A stretch of DNA of 64,000 nt. Origin: Thereva unica. Its lineage: Eukaryota > Arthropoda > Insecta > Diptera > Therevidae. A program made the translations under genes and the position numbers. Every line of letters begins with the position of its first letter. Position 1 is the first letter of the stretch. Below, piece after piece: positions 1 through 13,800 of this stretch. The DNA lies in contig OX465281.1 of NCBI GenBank assembly GCA_949987705.1, positions 28,008,942-28,072,941 on the forward strand, read 5' to 3'. The notes beneath the pieces are model-generated. The model searched no databases. It had not been told where the DNA came from and saw nothing but the letters and a program-made list of their open reading frames with translations.

Positions 1-1835
1 ATCGAGTACTGATATGAATAGAATCGAAAGCCAAATACTCATATGAGTAAAGAATCCTTGTAAAGTAGCCTTGTTCCGTTCTAGGCTGCACTGTGTAACT
101 TTAGGCCTATTCAGGACAGTTCATTCTGAAGTTCTGAAGGAAAATATTGTTACCACAGGTTTTAAAAAGTATTAAACCTTTTTGTTTTGTTTTAAGGAAC
201 TACAATTTCCTTAAAGGGGCCTCAATCATATTTTAGCCCCGGGCCCCGCAAGTTTTTGTGCGGCAGACTTCATTCAATAATCCTATTTTGGTCCTGTTTC
301 GTGTTCCAAAAGTCGTTGTCATGTTATCCGTCCGATTCCGAAGCTATGCATCAGTTTCATTATGCCCTAATGAAAGGGCCAGCTGTACGTCCACACACTA
401 GGTCTATAGCCCTTGTTAGCCGTAATAAATATACTTTGCCCAGCACTCACGAAGTGAACGTAGGGATTGATTATTGAGAGCCTATACTGGTTAAGACCGC
501 TTTATTCGCGCTACTAGCAAATCGCAGCTCCACCATAATCAAACCGTAACACTTTGTCGTACTTCGAACTCTATTGTTTCTGCATTTTGGATCCGTCAGT
601 GAATTATTCGTTGCGCATGTGATAAGTCGTATCAGTTTTGAAAGAACTCCTAATTGCGTCTTTTAAGGAATCTCAAGTATTGATATCCGTTTTTTGTAGT
701 TTAGATTGTGCTAGGGTCAGGTTTACTTTATTTTTGTCTGTTCACTTGAATAAAGTAGGAAACTGTGTCTTTATTCGTATCTGCATTTGGAGGCTGGAGG
801 ATTCTCGATCATTAGAATTCTCTCTTCATGTAATGAAACATAAAAAGTCCAAGTCTGCATGTTCTTCAACTGATTTTTCGAAATGACGCATTAGAAGCTC
901 CAGCAGAAACTTTGTGAATGTATATCCTATATGGGCAAATTCATCAGGGACCGCCACCTACGGTCTTGCTTGCCTACAAAAACAGTACTAACTGAAAGCA
1001 GAATTAATCATGTTGCTTAAAGCAAACACCAACCGAGATATTGAAGTATTGGAATGACACCGATAGGCCGCTGGTTAAGTTTAGATAATCGATAGATGAT
1101 TTTCAAAATAAAACTTGAAAAGTTTGGTCTGATCTAATGTGCTTTACTCCATTATCAATTGACATTGCTACACAAGTACTTTGATTAAAATATCGAAACT
1201 ACTGAAAGCTAATATTATACGCGATTTTTGTATCATCCAAATTATAGTTTCGTCTTATCACAGCCAGAGCACGTTCGCAATATTTGGATCTGGACTATAA
1301 CCTCGCAATTTATTGCAACACTTTACTACACGTTAAGCAACACTCATTTATACTTAAAGAACCAATCCCACTTGTCGTCGGCGATAAATTGGATTTAGAA
1401 AAACCTTCAAGTATCTGCAAATACTGATTTTCAGTTTCAAGATATTACGTTATATGTACATACATATATAGGAAAAAATACAAGCTCACCATTTGATCTA
1501 TAATAAATAACCAATTAAACTTTATGTTTCTTATCGTTATTTTATTTGAAAAATAGAAAAAATATATTAAAAACGGAAATAATTCTCAAATGAATTTCCA
1601 ACTGAAAACCTCAATAATATTCCTTCGACATAATGAAATTCGATTTTCGAACAGATCTTATCACCACCGAACAGACTTTGTTTACCCTCTTGTTTGTTCG
1701 ATTTCATGTTATATATTTATATTTCATTCAAGATTTCCGATAACCCCTTATACCATGCCGTTTGTTAAAAAATCATACACAAAAGTTTAAAATTACTCTT
1801 GTTTATTTTTTTATTTATTTTTTTTTTATTTTCAG
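1..1835. other. Region upstream of first visible clu exon
   Basis: This stretch is AT-rich and carries no reading frame that I can connect to a gene. The clu exon at 1836 opens with a split glycine codon, so a coding exon must lie upstream. I could not find it here, so most of this interval is probably intron and the first coding exon probably lies off the left edge. Positions 545-665 are an RTE LINE remnant. The tract 1799-1835 is the T-rich pyrimidine run and AG acceptor of the following exon. Confidence 0.5.
545..665 (-). mobile_element. RTE-like LINE remnant
   Basis: The run from the cttcgaactctattg segment to the actcctaattgcgtc segment closely follows positions 30010-30120, which belong to a better preserved RTE-type reverse transcriptase on the minus strand. 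No open frame survives. It is identified only by this within-window match. Confidence 0.55.
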
Positions 1836-4800
1836 GTAACGGAAAGAAAAGTAAAACAAGTGATAAAGAAGCTGTCGTCACGAATGGCCACTGTGATGAA
1901 ACTGTCAATACTGAAGAAATTAATGGAAATACACCAGAAAATAATAAGGAAATCAAATCAGACACGGAGAAAGATTTAATTTTAGCAACCAAAGATGATA
2001 ATGAACAAAAAGAGAAGGCTGAAAGTGATTCACTAGAAGGATTACAAGAGAATGCGATTACGGTTCATATTCAAAGTCCTGGAACGGATCTTCTATCAAT
2101 TCAAGTATCAAGTATGGAGCTAGTTCAAGAAATGCATCAACTATTAATGGATAGAGAAGATACATGCCATAGGACATGTTTTTCACTGCAATTAGACGGG
2201 GTAACGCTGGATAACTTTGCTGAATTAAAAAATATCGAAGGATTAAAAGATGGTTCGGTCATTAAAGTTGTTGAGGAGCCCTACACAATGAGAGAGGCAC
2301 GAATACATGTACGTCATGTAAGGGATTTATTAAAATCAATGGATCCAGCTGATGCATATAATGGTGTAGATTGCCATTCTCTAACATTTTTACATGCAAT
2401 CACTCAGGGAGATCTGCTTGAGAAGAAAAAATCACGGCCAGATAGCGTTGATTGCACTCCTCCCGATTATATTATGCCCGGTTCAAAGGATAGACCTCTG
2501 CTTCCTTTACAGCCAGGAGCTAAAACTCCAAAGGGTCCGCAAGCTTTAAAAGTGCTGACAACATCCGCATGGAATCCGCCCCCGGGGCCGCGAAAATTAC
2601 ACGGAGACCTTATGTATTTATATGTTATTACAATGGAAGATAAGCGATTCCATATATCAGCATGCCCCAAAGGATTTTATATTAATCAATCAACAGATGA
2701 AGTTTTTAATCCGAAACCAGACAATCCTAGTCATCTCTGTCACTCGCTTATTGATTTGTTGTCTCAAATTTCACCATCATTCAAGCGTTCATTTGCTCAG
2801 ATGCAAAAGAAGCGAACCTTGCGGCATGCGTTTGAGCGTGTCGCAACACCCTATCAAGTTTATACATGGACATCACCGTCACTAGAGCATACTATTGATG
2901 CTATACGCGCAGAAGATGCATTTTCATCGAAATTAGGCTATGAGGAACATATACCCGGACAAACTAGAGACTGGAATGAAGAGCTTCAAACTACTAGGGA
3001 GCTACCTAGAAAGACATTGCCAGATAGACTGCTGCGTGAACGTGCCATATTCAAAGTTCATGGTGATTTTGTCGTTGCCGCCACTCGTGGGGCTATGGCT
3101 GTGATCGATGGAAACGTCCTTGCTATAAATCCTGGTGAAGATGCTAAAATGCAAATGTTTATTTGGAATAATATATTCTTCTCGCTCGGCTTTGATGTCA
3201 GAGATCACTATAAGGACTTGGGCGGTGATGTTGCTGCCTTTGTAGCTCCACGCAACGATTTACATGGTGTACGAGTCTATAGCACCGTTGATATAGAAGG
3301 ATTATATACTCTAGGAACTGTTGTTATTGACTACAGAGGTTATCGTGTCACAGCACAATCTATTATTCCAGGAATATTAGAACGGGAGCAAGAACAATCA
3401 GTTGTTTATGGATCAATTGATTTTGGCAAGACAGTTTTAACTCATCCCAAATATCTTGAGCTGTTAACTCAAGCTGGACAACATTTAAAAATTCTTACCC
3501 ATTCAGTTTATAACGAGAAAGGCGAAGAGATCGAACTGTGTTCATCTGTCGAATGTAAAGGAATAATCGGAAATGATGGTCGGCACTATATTCTAGATTT
3601 ACTGCGTACCTTCCCTCCAGATGTTAACTTCCTTAAACTACCCGATGAAGAACTAAGCGAAGAGATTAAAGGCATGGGATTTCCAATTGAGCACAAGCAT
3701 AAATTATGCTGCTTAAGACAAGAACTACTCGAAGCATTTGTTGAAGATAGATACGTAATGTTCATAAAATACGCAGCTCATCATTTGCAACAAATTAACG
3801 CAGCAAAGAAACAAAAAGAAGAAACAACAAACAAAAATGAAAATGATGGTGAAACGAAAGGTGAATTGCTTGCTATTGAAAATAATAATACTAAAAAGCC
3901 AGGTGAGAAAGAAACTGAGCCACCAAGTGAAGTTGCAGCAGATGATAAAGTTGATACTGAAGAAGCTAAAAAGTTAACAGAGACTATTAATGAGAAGAAT
4001 GCACAAGATGAGAAGCAGGCAGCTGATATTGTTAGAAGAGCATGCTCTGCTGTGGGATCGTTGAAGGAGTATGAGTTTGATTTTAGATTTAATCCGGATG
4101 TATTTTCGCCAGGGATTAAGCATGTTGATAAGCCTGATTCGCCGTGCTCACTGCAGAAGCAAAAGAAGCTTGTAAAAGATGCAGCAGAATTTTTAGTTAC
4201 AAAACAAATTCCTAGTTTTATACATGAATATTTGGATCATTCCTCTGCACCAATGGATGGAACTACATTTACAGAAGCTTTGCATAGTAGAGGTATTAAT
4301 ATGAGGTTAGTATCTGTTTATTGTTTATATTTTTGATTTGCTCGATTTGAGATTTATTACAATATCTTTATGTTAAAATAGGGATATATCGTAGACAATA
4401 AATTTAAGCTGCATTGGTAGAGGTAGAAGAAGCAGTTGGTTCTTTAATAAAAAGATTTTTTTAGAAAAAAAATTAATCCATATTAGTCCAAATCTCTTTC
4501 CACAATTCCAATCTCTTCTTTTGTCTCCACCATGTTTTAAAATTGACGCTATGCAATACTACCTTGCTTGAACCATAATCCAGGTCCTTAGCACTGAGTC
4601 GAAAGGAATACCTTGGAGTTTAGTACATATATAGGTTTGGGTGTCATGTTCTGTCAAAAGCGTTCGAATTATCTAGAGCACCAAATCAGACTCGCCAAAG
4701 CAAAGGTTGAGATGTTCCGTCTTTTGGGTCTGAGCCTGTGTTGCATGCCGTATCAAATCTGGCTAGATTCAAGATAATCCATAATCCATTTATTCTTGTC

Positions 4801-7800
4801 TCCATGAGTTTTTGGAGAATAGAAGTACTTCATATTGGGTGGAAGGTAACTATTTTTCGGAATGGACTAAACATGACCTAGTTTCCAAGAGTCATATGTC
4901 AGAGGTATTCGCCCTGTGCTGAAAGCCGAGAGATGTGACGTGATTAGTTGTTTTAGTTGCAGAAAGTGGCGTTTTAGACAAATTGATATTCCGCACAGGG
5001 CCTGGGAGTGGAAGTCCTAAGTTCAGTTGATGGCCCCTGTGCTCAAAGTCGTAGTTCGACCGGAAGCAAGAGCGCAATCAAAAATTTTCATGCAACAGGA
5101 TGTAATTCAGCATCATCGAAAAAAGGACAAAGAATGCCAGTGTAGCTTTCTATGCCAGTAAGCAGACCTTCGGCAAGAGATGAAACATAAAGCCACACAT
5201 GGGTCGCTGGCAGTGAGTAGAGCAGTGCTGACACACAACTCCTGCAAAAGAATATAACAAATCAAGACTGGGCTAAGTCCAAAGGGTAGCTTCCCTAACT
5301 TGCTCGATTCATCCCCTTTGTCCAAAGCTCTCTTTTTTTTCAAACGATACGAAGAAGAAATTCGTTCATAATTAACACCTGAGGAGTGCGACTTGCAAGT
5401 ATTTTTTCTCGTTTATTATTTTATTTAAATGTTTATTTTTGGTGGTCCTTGCATTTTAAGATGTGCTTCTTTATTGTTTTTTGCCATATCCGTTGTGCCT
5501 TTTGTCAACATACCTTGATTCGCGAATTTGAGTAACAGTGATGCATTTGCATTCCAGCTGCAATAACAAGGTAGGAACATTACTTAGAATTTTCAGTTCT
5601 AGGTATAGTGGCTTTAAAATCTGCTCCTTCAATGCCCGTAGCCTGAAGAACAAAATTGATGAATTTGGAGAAATGTTTCTCAATGTATAGGAGTTCATGC
5701 ATTGCTTGTATGCGAAACTTGGTTGAATGATTCAGTCCCATCCTCTTTTATATCTCTTGATGGCTACCGAGTGTTTCGCAACGATCGACGGGATCGTATT
5801 GGCGGAGGGGTCGCTATATATATAAAAGATTTCCTAAACGCTAAAATTGTTTGTCATTCCAAGAATTCTCTGATTGAATTTTTGGGCGTTGAAGTGTCCT
5901 GCAACTCTGATAAAATTCTCCTTATTGCTGTCTATTGCCCACCAGGCATGTTTAATACGGAAAATTTCCATGAGCTGGAACAAGCGGTAGAAAGCACTTC
6001 ACGGAGATATACTAATATCTTAGTTGGTGGTGATTTTAATGTGAACCTTTTAAGGTCGTGTTGCCAGCAGCAGCAATTTCTTTATTCTATTCACCGTCTC
6101 GGATTAATTACAATCAATGCCCTGCCAACCTACTTTAAAACTACACATCCATCACAACTTGATTTACTTCTCACCAGTGACACTCGCCTAATCGTCTTCC
6201 AGAACCAAATTACTGCTCCAAGTTTCCTAGACCATGACATATTATATACGTCTGTTGTAATCTTCCAGTTATATCTCAACCTGCTAAAACAATTACTTAT
6301 CGTGACTTTACCAACACCGATCGTCGTAGCTTAGTTGAATGTTGTGAGCGTTTACCATGGGAAAACATGTTCACGTTAACTGATGTTGATGATAAAACCA
6401 AGTTTTTAGAGGAGCTTATTAAGCCCTTGTTTGATGAGTTTGTTCCTACTCGAACAAAAACCATTACAGAAAAATCCAAGCCTTGGTTCAATTCTGAAAT
6501 TAACTCCCTGATTATTGAGCGGGAATATCTTTATCGACGATTTGTAAAAATAAAAACTGAAAGCGCTAAAAACTCCTATAAACGCCTTCGCAATATCACA
6601 ACGGCTAAAATTAAAGAAGCCAAGCGAAACTTTTACGCACACCGACTCAATCCATCTTTGCCACCGAACAAACTATGGAAGAACTTAAGTAAACTAGGGG
6701 TTAAATCAACAAATGAGCCTTTCTCTTGTGACTTTGATGCCGAAAGTCTAAATTCGCACTTTACTTCGAGTAATTCTACCCGTACTACTCATATTCCTCT
6801 GTCGTCACCTAGTGGATTTAGTTTCCGTTGCGTAAATCACTCTGAAGTTCTATGTGCCTTTAATCACATTCAATCTAATGCTATAGGTAGTGACAACATA
6901 TCGCCAAAATTTCTTAAATTATTGTTACCTTGCCTTTTACCTGTTATAACTCATTTGATGAATTCATGCCTCACTAGCTCCAAATTTCCCAGTTCTTGGA
7001 AACATGCCCTTGTACTGCCTGTTGCTAAATGTTCTTCCCCTGTGCGCCCTGCTGACTTCCGTCCTATTAGTATCTTGCCGTTTTTAGCAAAAGTTCTTGA
7101 GAAACTGATTGCCTTGCAAATTATTGAGCACTGTGAACGTTATCAGCTTATTAATCCCTGCCAATCGGGATTTCGAAAATCCCATAGCTGTGATACTGCA
7201 CTTCTTAAAATTACAACCGACATCAGGAATTATCTAAATGGGAACCAAGTCTGCTATCTTACACTGCTTGACTTTTCCAAGGCTTTTGATAATGTTGACC
7301 ACTCTCTACTCCTTGGAAAACTCCATACACAGTTTAGTTTCTCCTCATCTGCTCTCAAGCTTATGCATAGTTTCTTGAGTGACCGTTCGCAACAGGTAAT
7401 GTTGCATAATCGTGCTTCAACCTCAATAATCCTTTACTGTGGTGTTCCGCAAGGTTCAATTCTCGGTCCTCTTTTATTCAGTATTTTCATTAATGACCTT
7501 CCTGCAGTAGTAAACAACTCCAAAATCCACATGTACGCCGATGATGTACAGCTGTATCTCTCTATGCCTAGGGATCAATTGTTGTTAGGAGTGCGGAAAC
7601 TTTCTGAGGACTTACAAAATGTTTTTCACTGGGCTTCGATCAATCGCCTTACACTTAATCCATACAAGTCACAATATCTAGTTTTTGCTCACTCTGTAAA
7701 CTCCAGTGTTGTTTTTCCCAAAATAATATTAAATGGCAATCCTATTCAACGTGTCGCTCGTGCTAAAAATCTTGGAGTAATCCTGAGCCACGATATGACT

Positions 7801-10800
7801 TGCTGTGGCCACATTCGTTATATAGTGAATAAAACTTATTGTCTTCTCAGGAAACTCCGTCTGTATGGAAACTTGATGACTTGTGCCCTTCGTTTGCGCT
7901 TGGTAAAAGCGCTACTCTTGCCTCATCTAATGCATGGCTACTTAGTCTTTCCCTCGTTGGATGCTTCTTGTGCTCGGATAATTGAAGTGGCATACAATGA
8001 TTGCATACGCTTTATTTATAATCTACGTCGGTATGACCACATTACGCCTTTCGTGAACAATGTCTTGGGGTGTTCTTTAAAAACGTATAAAGACTTGAGG
8101 TTGCTGAGATTCTTTCATGACATACTTAGAAGGCGAAAACCTTCCTACCTCTCTGAATTCATCCAGCTCTCGCAATCCCGTAGAAATAACAATGTAATCA
8201 TTCCACGGTTTCGTTCTTTGTTAGGCCAACGTTCGTACTTTGTTTATGCAGCTCAGCTTTGGAATTCTCTCCCATATAGTCTGCAATTTATCGAATCAAG
8301 CAGTGTTTTCAAAAGGCGTCTCTCTGAATACCTCACGGGCAGTACCTCTTAGATTGTGGATACCACCTCAATTTGCTTGCACTCATATAATAACTCTCTT
8401 GTCATTCTCCTCTCAAAATTCAAAATTCAAACTTAATTTTTTTTTCGTTTGTTATTTATTTATTTTTTTTCTCTTCTTCTTATTTAGTATCTTATTTTAT
8501 AATTCATTCACGTTATAAGACATTTTTTTTTGTTTATTTATTTACTCTAATTTTACTTCTTTATTTTAAGTATGTTTTGTTTGTTATACCACTTTTTTGT
8601 TGTACTAATTTAAGATTTATTCTTGTGTATAATGATTGGCCAATAAATAATAATAATAATAATAACACCTCCACTATGGAAAAATTTTTCGCAGTCAGTA
8701 TTTCCGAACTCCTACAACATCCAAGAGTCTAGGTCTAGCTTCTAGATGGTAGGATCAGATTCCAACTGAATAAACTCGCCAGCCCTTTTTGTGTGACGTT
8801 CAGACCCATCAGCATGACCCTTAAAAAGAGATCCCTCGAAGGTGTTCACCAGAGCCGGACCAGTCTAGCCGTCTAGCTTTTTCTTCTTGTATTTCTTTTC
8901 CTTTCTCTGTTTCCCTGTGCTTCGTAATGCTTAGCTTCTGGTATATGGCCTTTGGCGTTTTTAGCCACAAGAGGATTTCACCATATATTTTCAATATGGT
9001 AGCCTGGTCTTCAGGTAGCAAATGTGGCTTTCATTCCGAAAGCGGGTAAAATCTCCTACCACAATCCAAAGGACTTGAGACCTATATGTCTCACATCCTT
9101 ATTCTTCAAGGACCTCGAAAGACTTGTGGAGATTGAAATTAAGCAAAGGATTGATAGAAAATTGCATTTTCCCTCGCAGCATGCTTACACGAAAGGTCAA
9201 TCGGTAGCCACTGCTCTCCACACCCTGGTAGCGATCATTGAAGAACTTTTTGAATTCTAGTTCACTTTGGCTGCTTTCTTAGATATTGAAGGTGCTTTCA
9301 ATAATGTTGAATCTTCACGGTCACAGAGGACTCCAGCGTCTATGTGTTGACGGATGCTCCAGGTCCTTTATTCATCAGTTGCTGAAGTGCAGGGTTATAA
9401 AGTCTGGTCTGGGGCTTTCGGAAGTAGTTAGGCGGTTGGGAAGAGGCACACCGCAGTGGGGTCTTATCACAGCTCCTTTGGAATATAACAGTCAACGAAG
9501 TGTTGATAGCCCCAAAGGAGTCTGGGTGCACCACAGTGGCATATGCTCATGATATTGTGCTGAGGGTGCCCGGCAAGTGCATCTCAAAAATAAGAGAGAT
9601 AACGCAACGAGCATTGTACACTCAAGTTCATTAGCTTACTACAAAGGGTTTAGAAACCCAGCTAAGACTGAAGTAGTGCTATATACAAGGAAGCACAAAC
9701 TTCCCGATTTTTCTTCTCTAAGGCTCTGCAATGAAAGACTGCAACTTAAGGAGGATGCGAAATTTCTAGGTCTTATTCTGAATAGGAAATATCGTGGAGG
9801 CCGAATCTTTTAGAGAGAGCTAATAAGGCCAAAACAGCTCTCTTCTTATGCCAAAGAACGATCGGAATGAAAACCCCACATCGTCCACTGGTTATATACA
9901 GACGTAATGAGTCCTATAATTATACACGGCATATAGGTATGGTGGACTGCATTACAGAAGGTTACGTATCGAAAGATACTGGAGGTTCGCCATCGCTGCG
10001 GACAACCTAGATTACACTACTGTACGTGGATCCTAGAAAAAGGTTTCAATACCATCATTCCGGAAAGATGATGTTATCCCAAATGGGTCATTATGTATCT
10101 ACACAGATGTCTTAAAAATTGGGAACATCATTCGTTGTGGTATCTTCTCCGAGATATTGAATATAGACACCTCTCTTCGTCTACCCGACCATTGCAGCGT
10201 CTTCCAGGCAGAAGTCATTGCGATCTGGGGGGCTCTCGAATGGCTGAAGATAAATAATATAACTCAAAAGAATATATCTATTCTATCGGATAGCCAGGTG
10301 GCCCTCAAGGCTCTTAGTTCTTTCGTTACAACATCCACGACTGCGTGAAGCTGCCACTGGGTTTGATATAACTCTGTGTTGGGTTCGTCGACGCAGGAGA
10401 ATTAGGGGAAACTGCAGGGCAGTTGAGCTTGCTAGACAGGGAACCGTAGTGGAAAGCCACCCCACTCCAGATGGGAATGCCCTTAGCTATCTATAAACTG
10501 GCTGTGAGGAAAATCAGCTTAGCTCGAACCTCGCTGAGATAGACCACAGCAACAGTGTGCCTCACTCTTCACACAATATCGCCGAATTTGGACGCAAAGC
10601 GTACAAAATCTCTTGTTCAGTTAAGAGATAAGCTATGTAGTGAAGGTACTGAAGTCACTGTCCCTTTGGCCCGCACTCCGAAAGATTGGGACTTCCCCAC
10701 AACGACTAATGCACAAGTTGCGGTAATGAGGATGTGGAAGAAACTGGCCCCATCTTCTATGAACATGTCCGGCCCTCGCGAGAAAAAGAGCGACTTCAGC

Positions 10801-13800
10801 TCACCTTTCCTTGATGGATTGAGTGAGCTGCAAAACACTGGTGTTTCTGATATCTGTCGCTTTATTAAAAGGTCCAAATGACTTGAAATGGCCCGACTTT
10901 TGTTCCAACACTCGAATGGCATCACAATGGGCCCAATGGTGTGCCTAAGTCGGCTTCCTAGTCTACAGTTATAACATCCGGTCTATAGTTATAACATCTT
11001 CCTTGGGTTGATGAATGATGAATGACTACCTCAAACTATTTCGTTTTGTTTCACCAATCAAATATTTATAACCTCAATTCTAATACAATATTTTTTATTT
11101 TTCAGATATTTAGGAAAAGTGGTACAACTTCTCGGTAAAGTGAAGACACTTGAATACTTAAATCAAATCGCAATACAAGAATTAATCCTGCGTGCAACTA
11201 AACACATTTACTACAGCTACATGCAAAATACCGAAATGATGAGCCTGGCAGCAGCAATCAGTCATTTCCTAAATTGTTTCCTAACATCTGGTGCAATATC
11301 ATCTCCACCACTTGGTTCAGATGAGCTACTTAAAGCCACCAAACGTAGAAATAAACGTAAAACTGGTAAAAATACTCTATTCGGTAGCGATAACAATGAA
11401 TGGGCGCAGCTAACACAAAAGTCCCTCTGGCAGCATATAAAGAAAGAAATTAAATCATACTGGGATTATGATTTGGGTTGTGAAAGTGTTGAGCAAGTCA
11501 TCGAAACATTCAAATTGCAGCGCATTAGCATGCTTCGTGCCTTCTGTCTTAAAGTTGGTATTCAAATATTTTTAAAGGAATACAATTTTGAGTCACGCAA
11601 CAAGCCAACATTCAACGATGAGGATATACTAAATGTTTTCCCAATAGTTAAGCATATTAATCCACGTGCTTCCGATGCTTATAATTTTTATACAACGGGC
11701 CAAAGTAAAATTCAGCAGGGTTGCTGTAAGGAGGGATACGATCTGATTAGTGAAGCTCTTAATCTATTAAATAATGTCTTTGGTGCTATGCATCCTGAGA
11801 ATGCTCAGTGTTTAAGAATGTTGGCACGATTAAGCTATATTATGGGTGATCCGCAAGAAGCGCTTGCTATTCAGCAGAGAGCTGTTATTATGAGCGAGAG
11901 GGTTAATGGTATTGATCATCCTTATACAATAATGGAATATGTAAGTTGTTCTTTCAGTTGTTACTTTGGATTTTACTTAATATATATTTTATTTACAGTC
12001 CCATTTAGCACTTTACTGCTTTGCAAATGGCCAAATAAGTACGTCTCTAAAGCTTTTATATAGAGCAAGATATCTTGCCCTTTTGATATGTGGAGAAAAT
12101 CATCCCGAAATCGCACTGTTAGATGTAAGTACGAAACACTTCTATTGTTGTTTTCTCATAAATATTCTTGTTTACAGAGTAATATTAGCTTAATTCTTCA
12201 TGCTGTTGGAGAATATGAATTATCTTTACGATTCCTTGAGCATGCTTTGGCTTTAAATATCAAATATTTCGGTAAGAAATCATTAAAAGTAGCTGTAAGT
12301 TATCATCTAGTCGCTCGAACACAAAGCTGTATGGGAGATTTTCGATCTGCTTTAACAAATGAAAAGGAAACCTATACTATTTACAAGCAACAAGTAAGAC
12401 CATTTCATATTTAAACATTATTTTTCATTTATTAATTAATTATATTCAATACAATTTCAGTTGGGAGAGAACCATGATAAAACTCTTGAATCATCTGAAT
12501 GTCTTCGATTGCTCACACAGCAAGCTGTTTTCTTGCAGAAAAAAATGAATGATATTTATTCAAATGGTAAACTAACAACGAGCTTGCCACCAATTCATAT
12601 TCAGCCACCAACTATGGGGTCTGTTCTAGAAATGTTAAACGCTATTAATGGAATATTGTTTGTTCAAATCAGGTTAGTAAATAACTTTCTTATTTTAAAA
12701 ACATATAAAACCTGTTTTGAGTGTTTTTTTGATATTTCATGTTATTATAGATAAGAAGGGAATTCACTGCGATGCATAACATAGATTTTCAACACTAGAA
12801 CTTTACATAATTAACTAAATGTCCTACCAGCAACATGCTGGCAGCTATTACACTCTTTCGATGTTAGGATATAAGATCGTATAGCTTATTAATAATTTAT
12901 CTCTTTAGGTAAAGAAAAAAGTACAAAATTATTAAATGGCATATTCAGATAATTAGATTGAAGTAAGGGCTGCATGTTTTTCGTTTATAAGAAGAGCATT
13001 TTTAGATGCGATGGAGCCAGTATAAAGTCATACTTCAAATGAAGCGAGGTGACATTGTAATACTAAAATCACAAAAACGAGCAAATTAAATAAATAAGGA
13101 AAATAAATACGAAGTCGAAGAGCTCTTTTACGAGTTTGAGTCTTCTTCTTCTTTAAAGGCTCTACAACCGTAAATGGGTTCTCGCCTCCCGCAACAAAAG
13201 CGTCATTCACTGCAAAAGCGGCGCAACTCCACACTTCAACCTGCTTTGGAGTCATATTCCGTAACATGCCCCGCTACAAACCAAGGCAACCGCTCTACCC
13301 CACAGCAATATTTATGACAAAATGCGACTCCAAAGCAAATCAACCTCCAATACTCTAAAATATGGAGCCACACCACTTCTACATTAAACGTATATTTATA
13401 TTTTACAATCTCACCTCACCTAATTTCAAGTTGGAAGTTTTATTGCCGCAAGAGATGTAAGAAATAAGAAACCCTTGTCTCTCCTCTATGAATTTACAAT
13501 CACACCTCGCTTCATTTATCTCGATACATCAGTAGGACATTATTTTTGAACCGGGACATTTCAAAAAATTGAGGCCTCAGTACAATTTACCATATTGTAA
13601 GAGACAAATGTACTGCCTCAACTCTATAAAAATTACAAAACCAGAGATCGCGAGAGCTTTTAGCGATGCCACACAAGGATATGCGGCCAGATTCACAATT
13701 CCTTATAATCCTACTGCCGCAGCTGCGGAAAGGAACAGGCCAGTGAGACAATAGAACACTTTCTCTGTGAATGTCCGGATCTGGCGCATATCAGATTCAG

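Larger units (their letters stand above)
5600..8666 (+). mobile_element. CR1/L2-group non-LTR retrotransposon in clu intron
   Basis: This LINE lies sense to clu inside its first large intron. In order it shows an apurinic-type endonuclease (5615-6270, broken), a full reverse transcriptase (6367-8352), an AT-rich 3' UTR and a 3' tail of repeated AAT triplets. Triplet-repeat tails with no poly-A are usual for the CR1/L2 group. A second, 5'-truncated copy of a related subfamily lies at 43826-45238 and ends in the same kind of tail. The exact clade (L2, Crack, Daphne or CR1) cannot be settled by eye. Confidence 0.82.

Noticed and set aside
1799..1835. N-terminal [11 protein letters not shown] segment of the long clu frame as a signal anchor
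   Set aside because: It is the pyrimidine tract and AG acceptor of an intron. The exon begins at 1836.
12294..12300. GTAAGT inside clu exon 12178-12393 as a donor site
   Set aside because: Reading through it keeps the conserved protein ([12 protein letters not shown]), so it is an exonic cryptic site at most.
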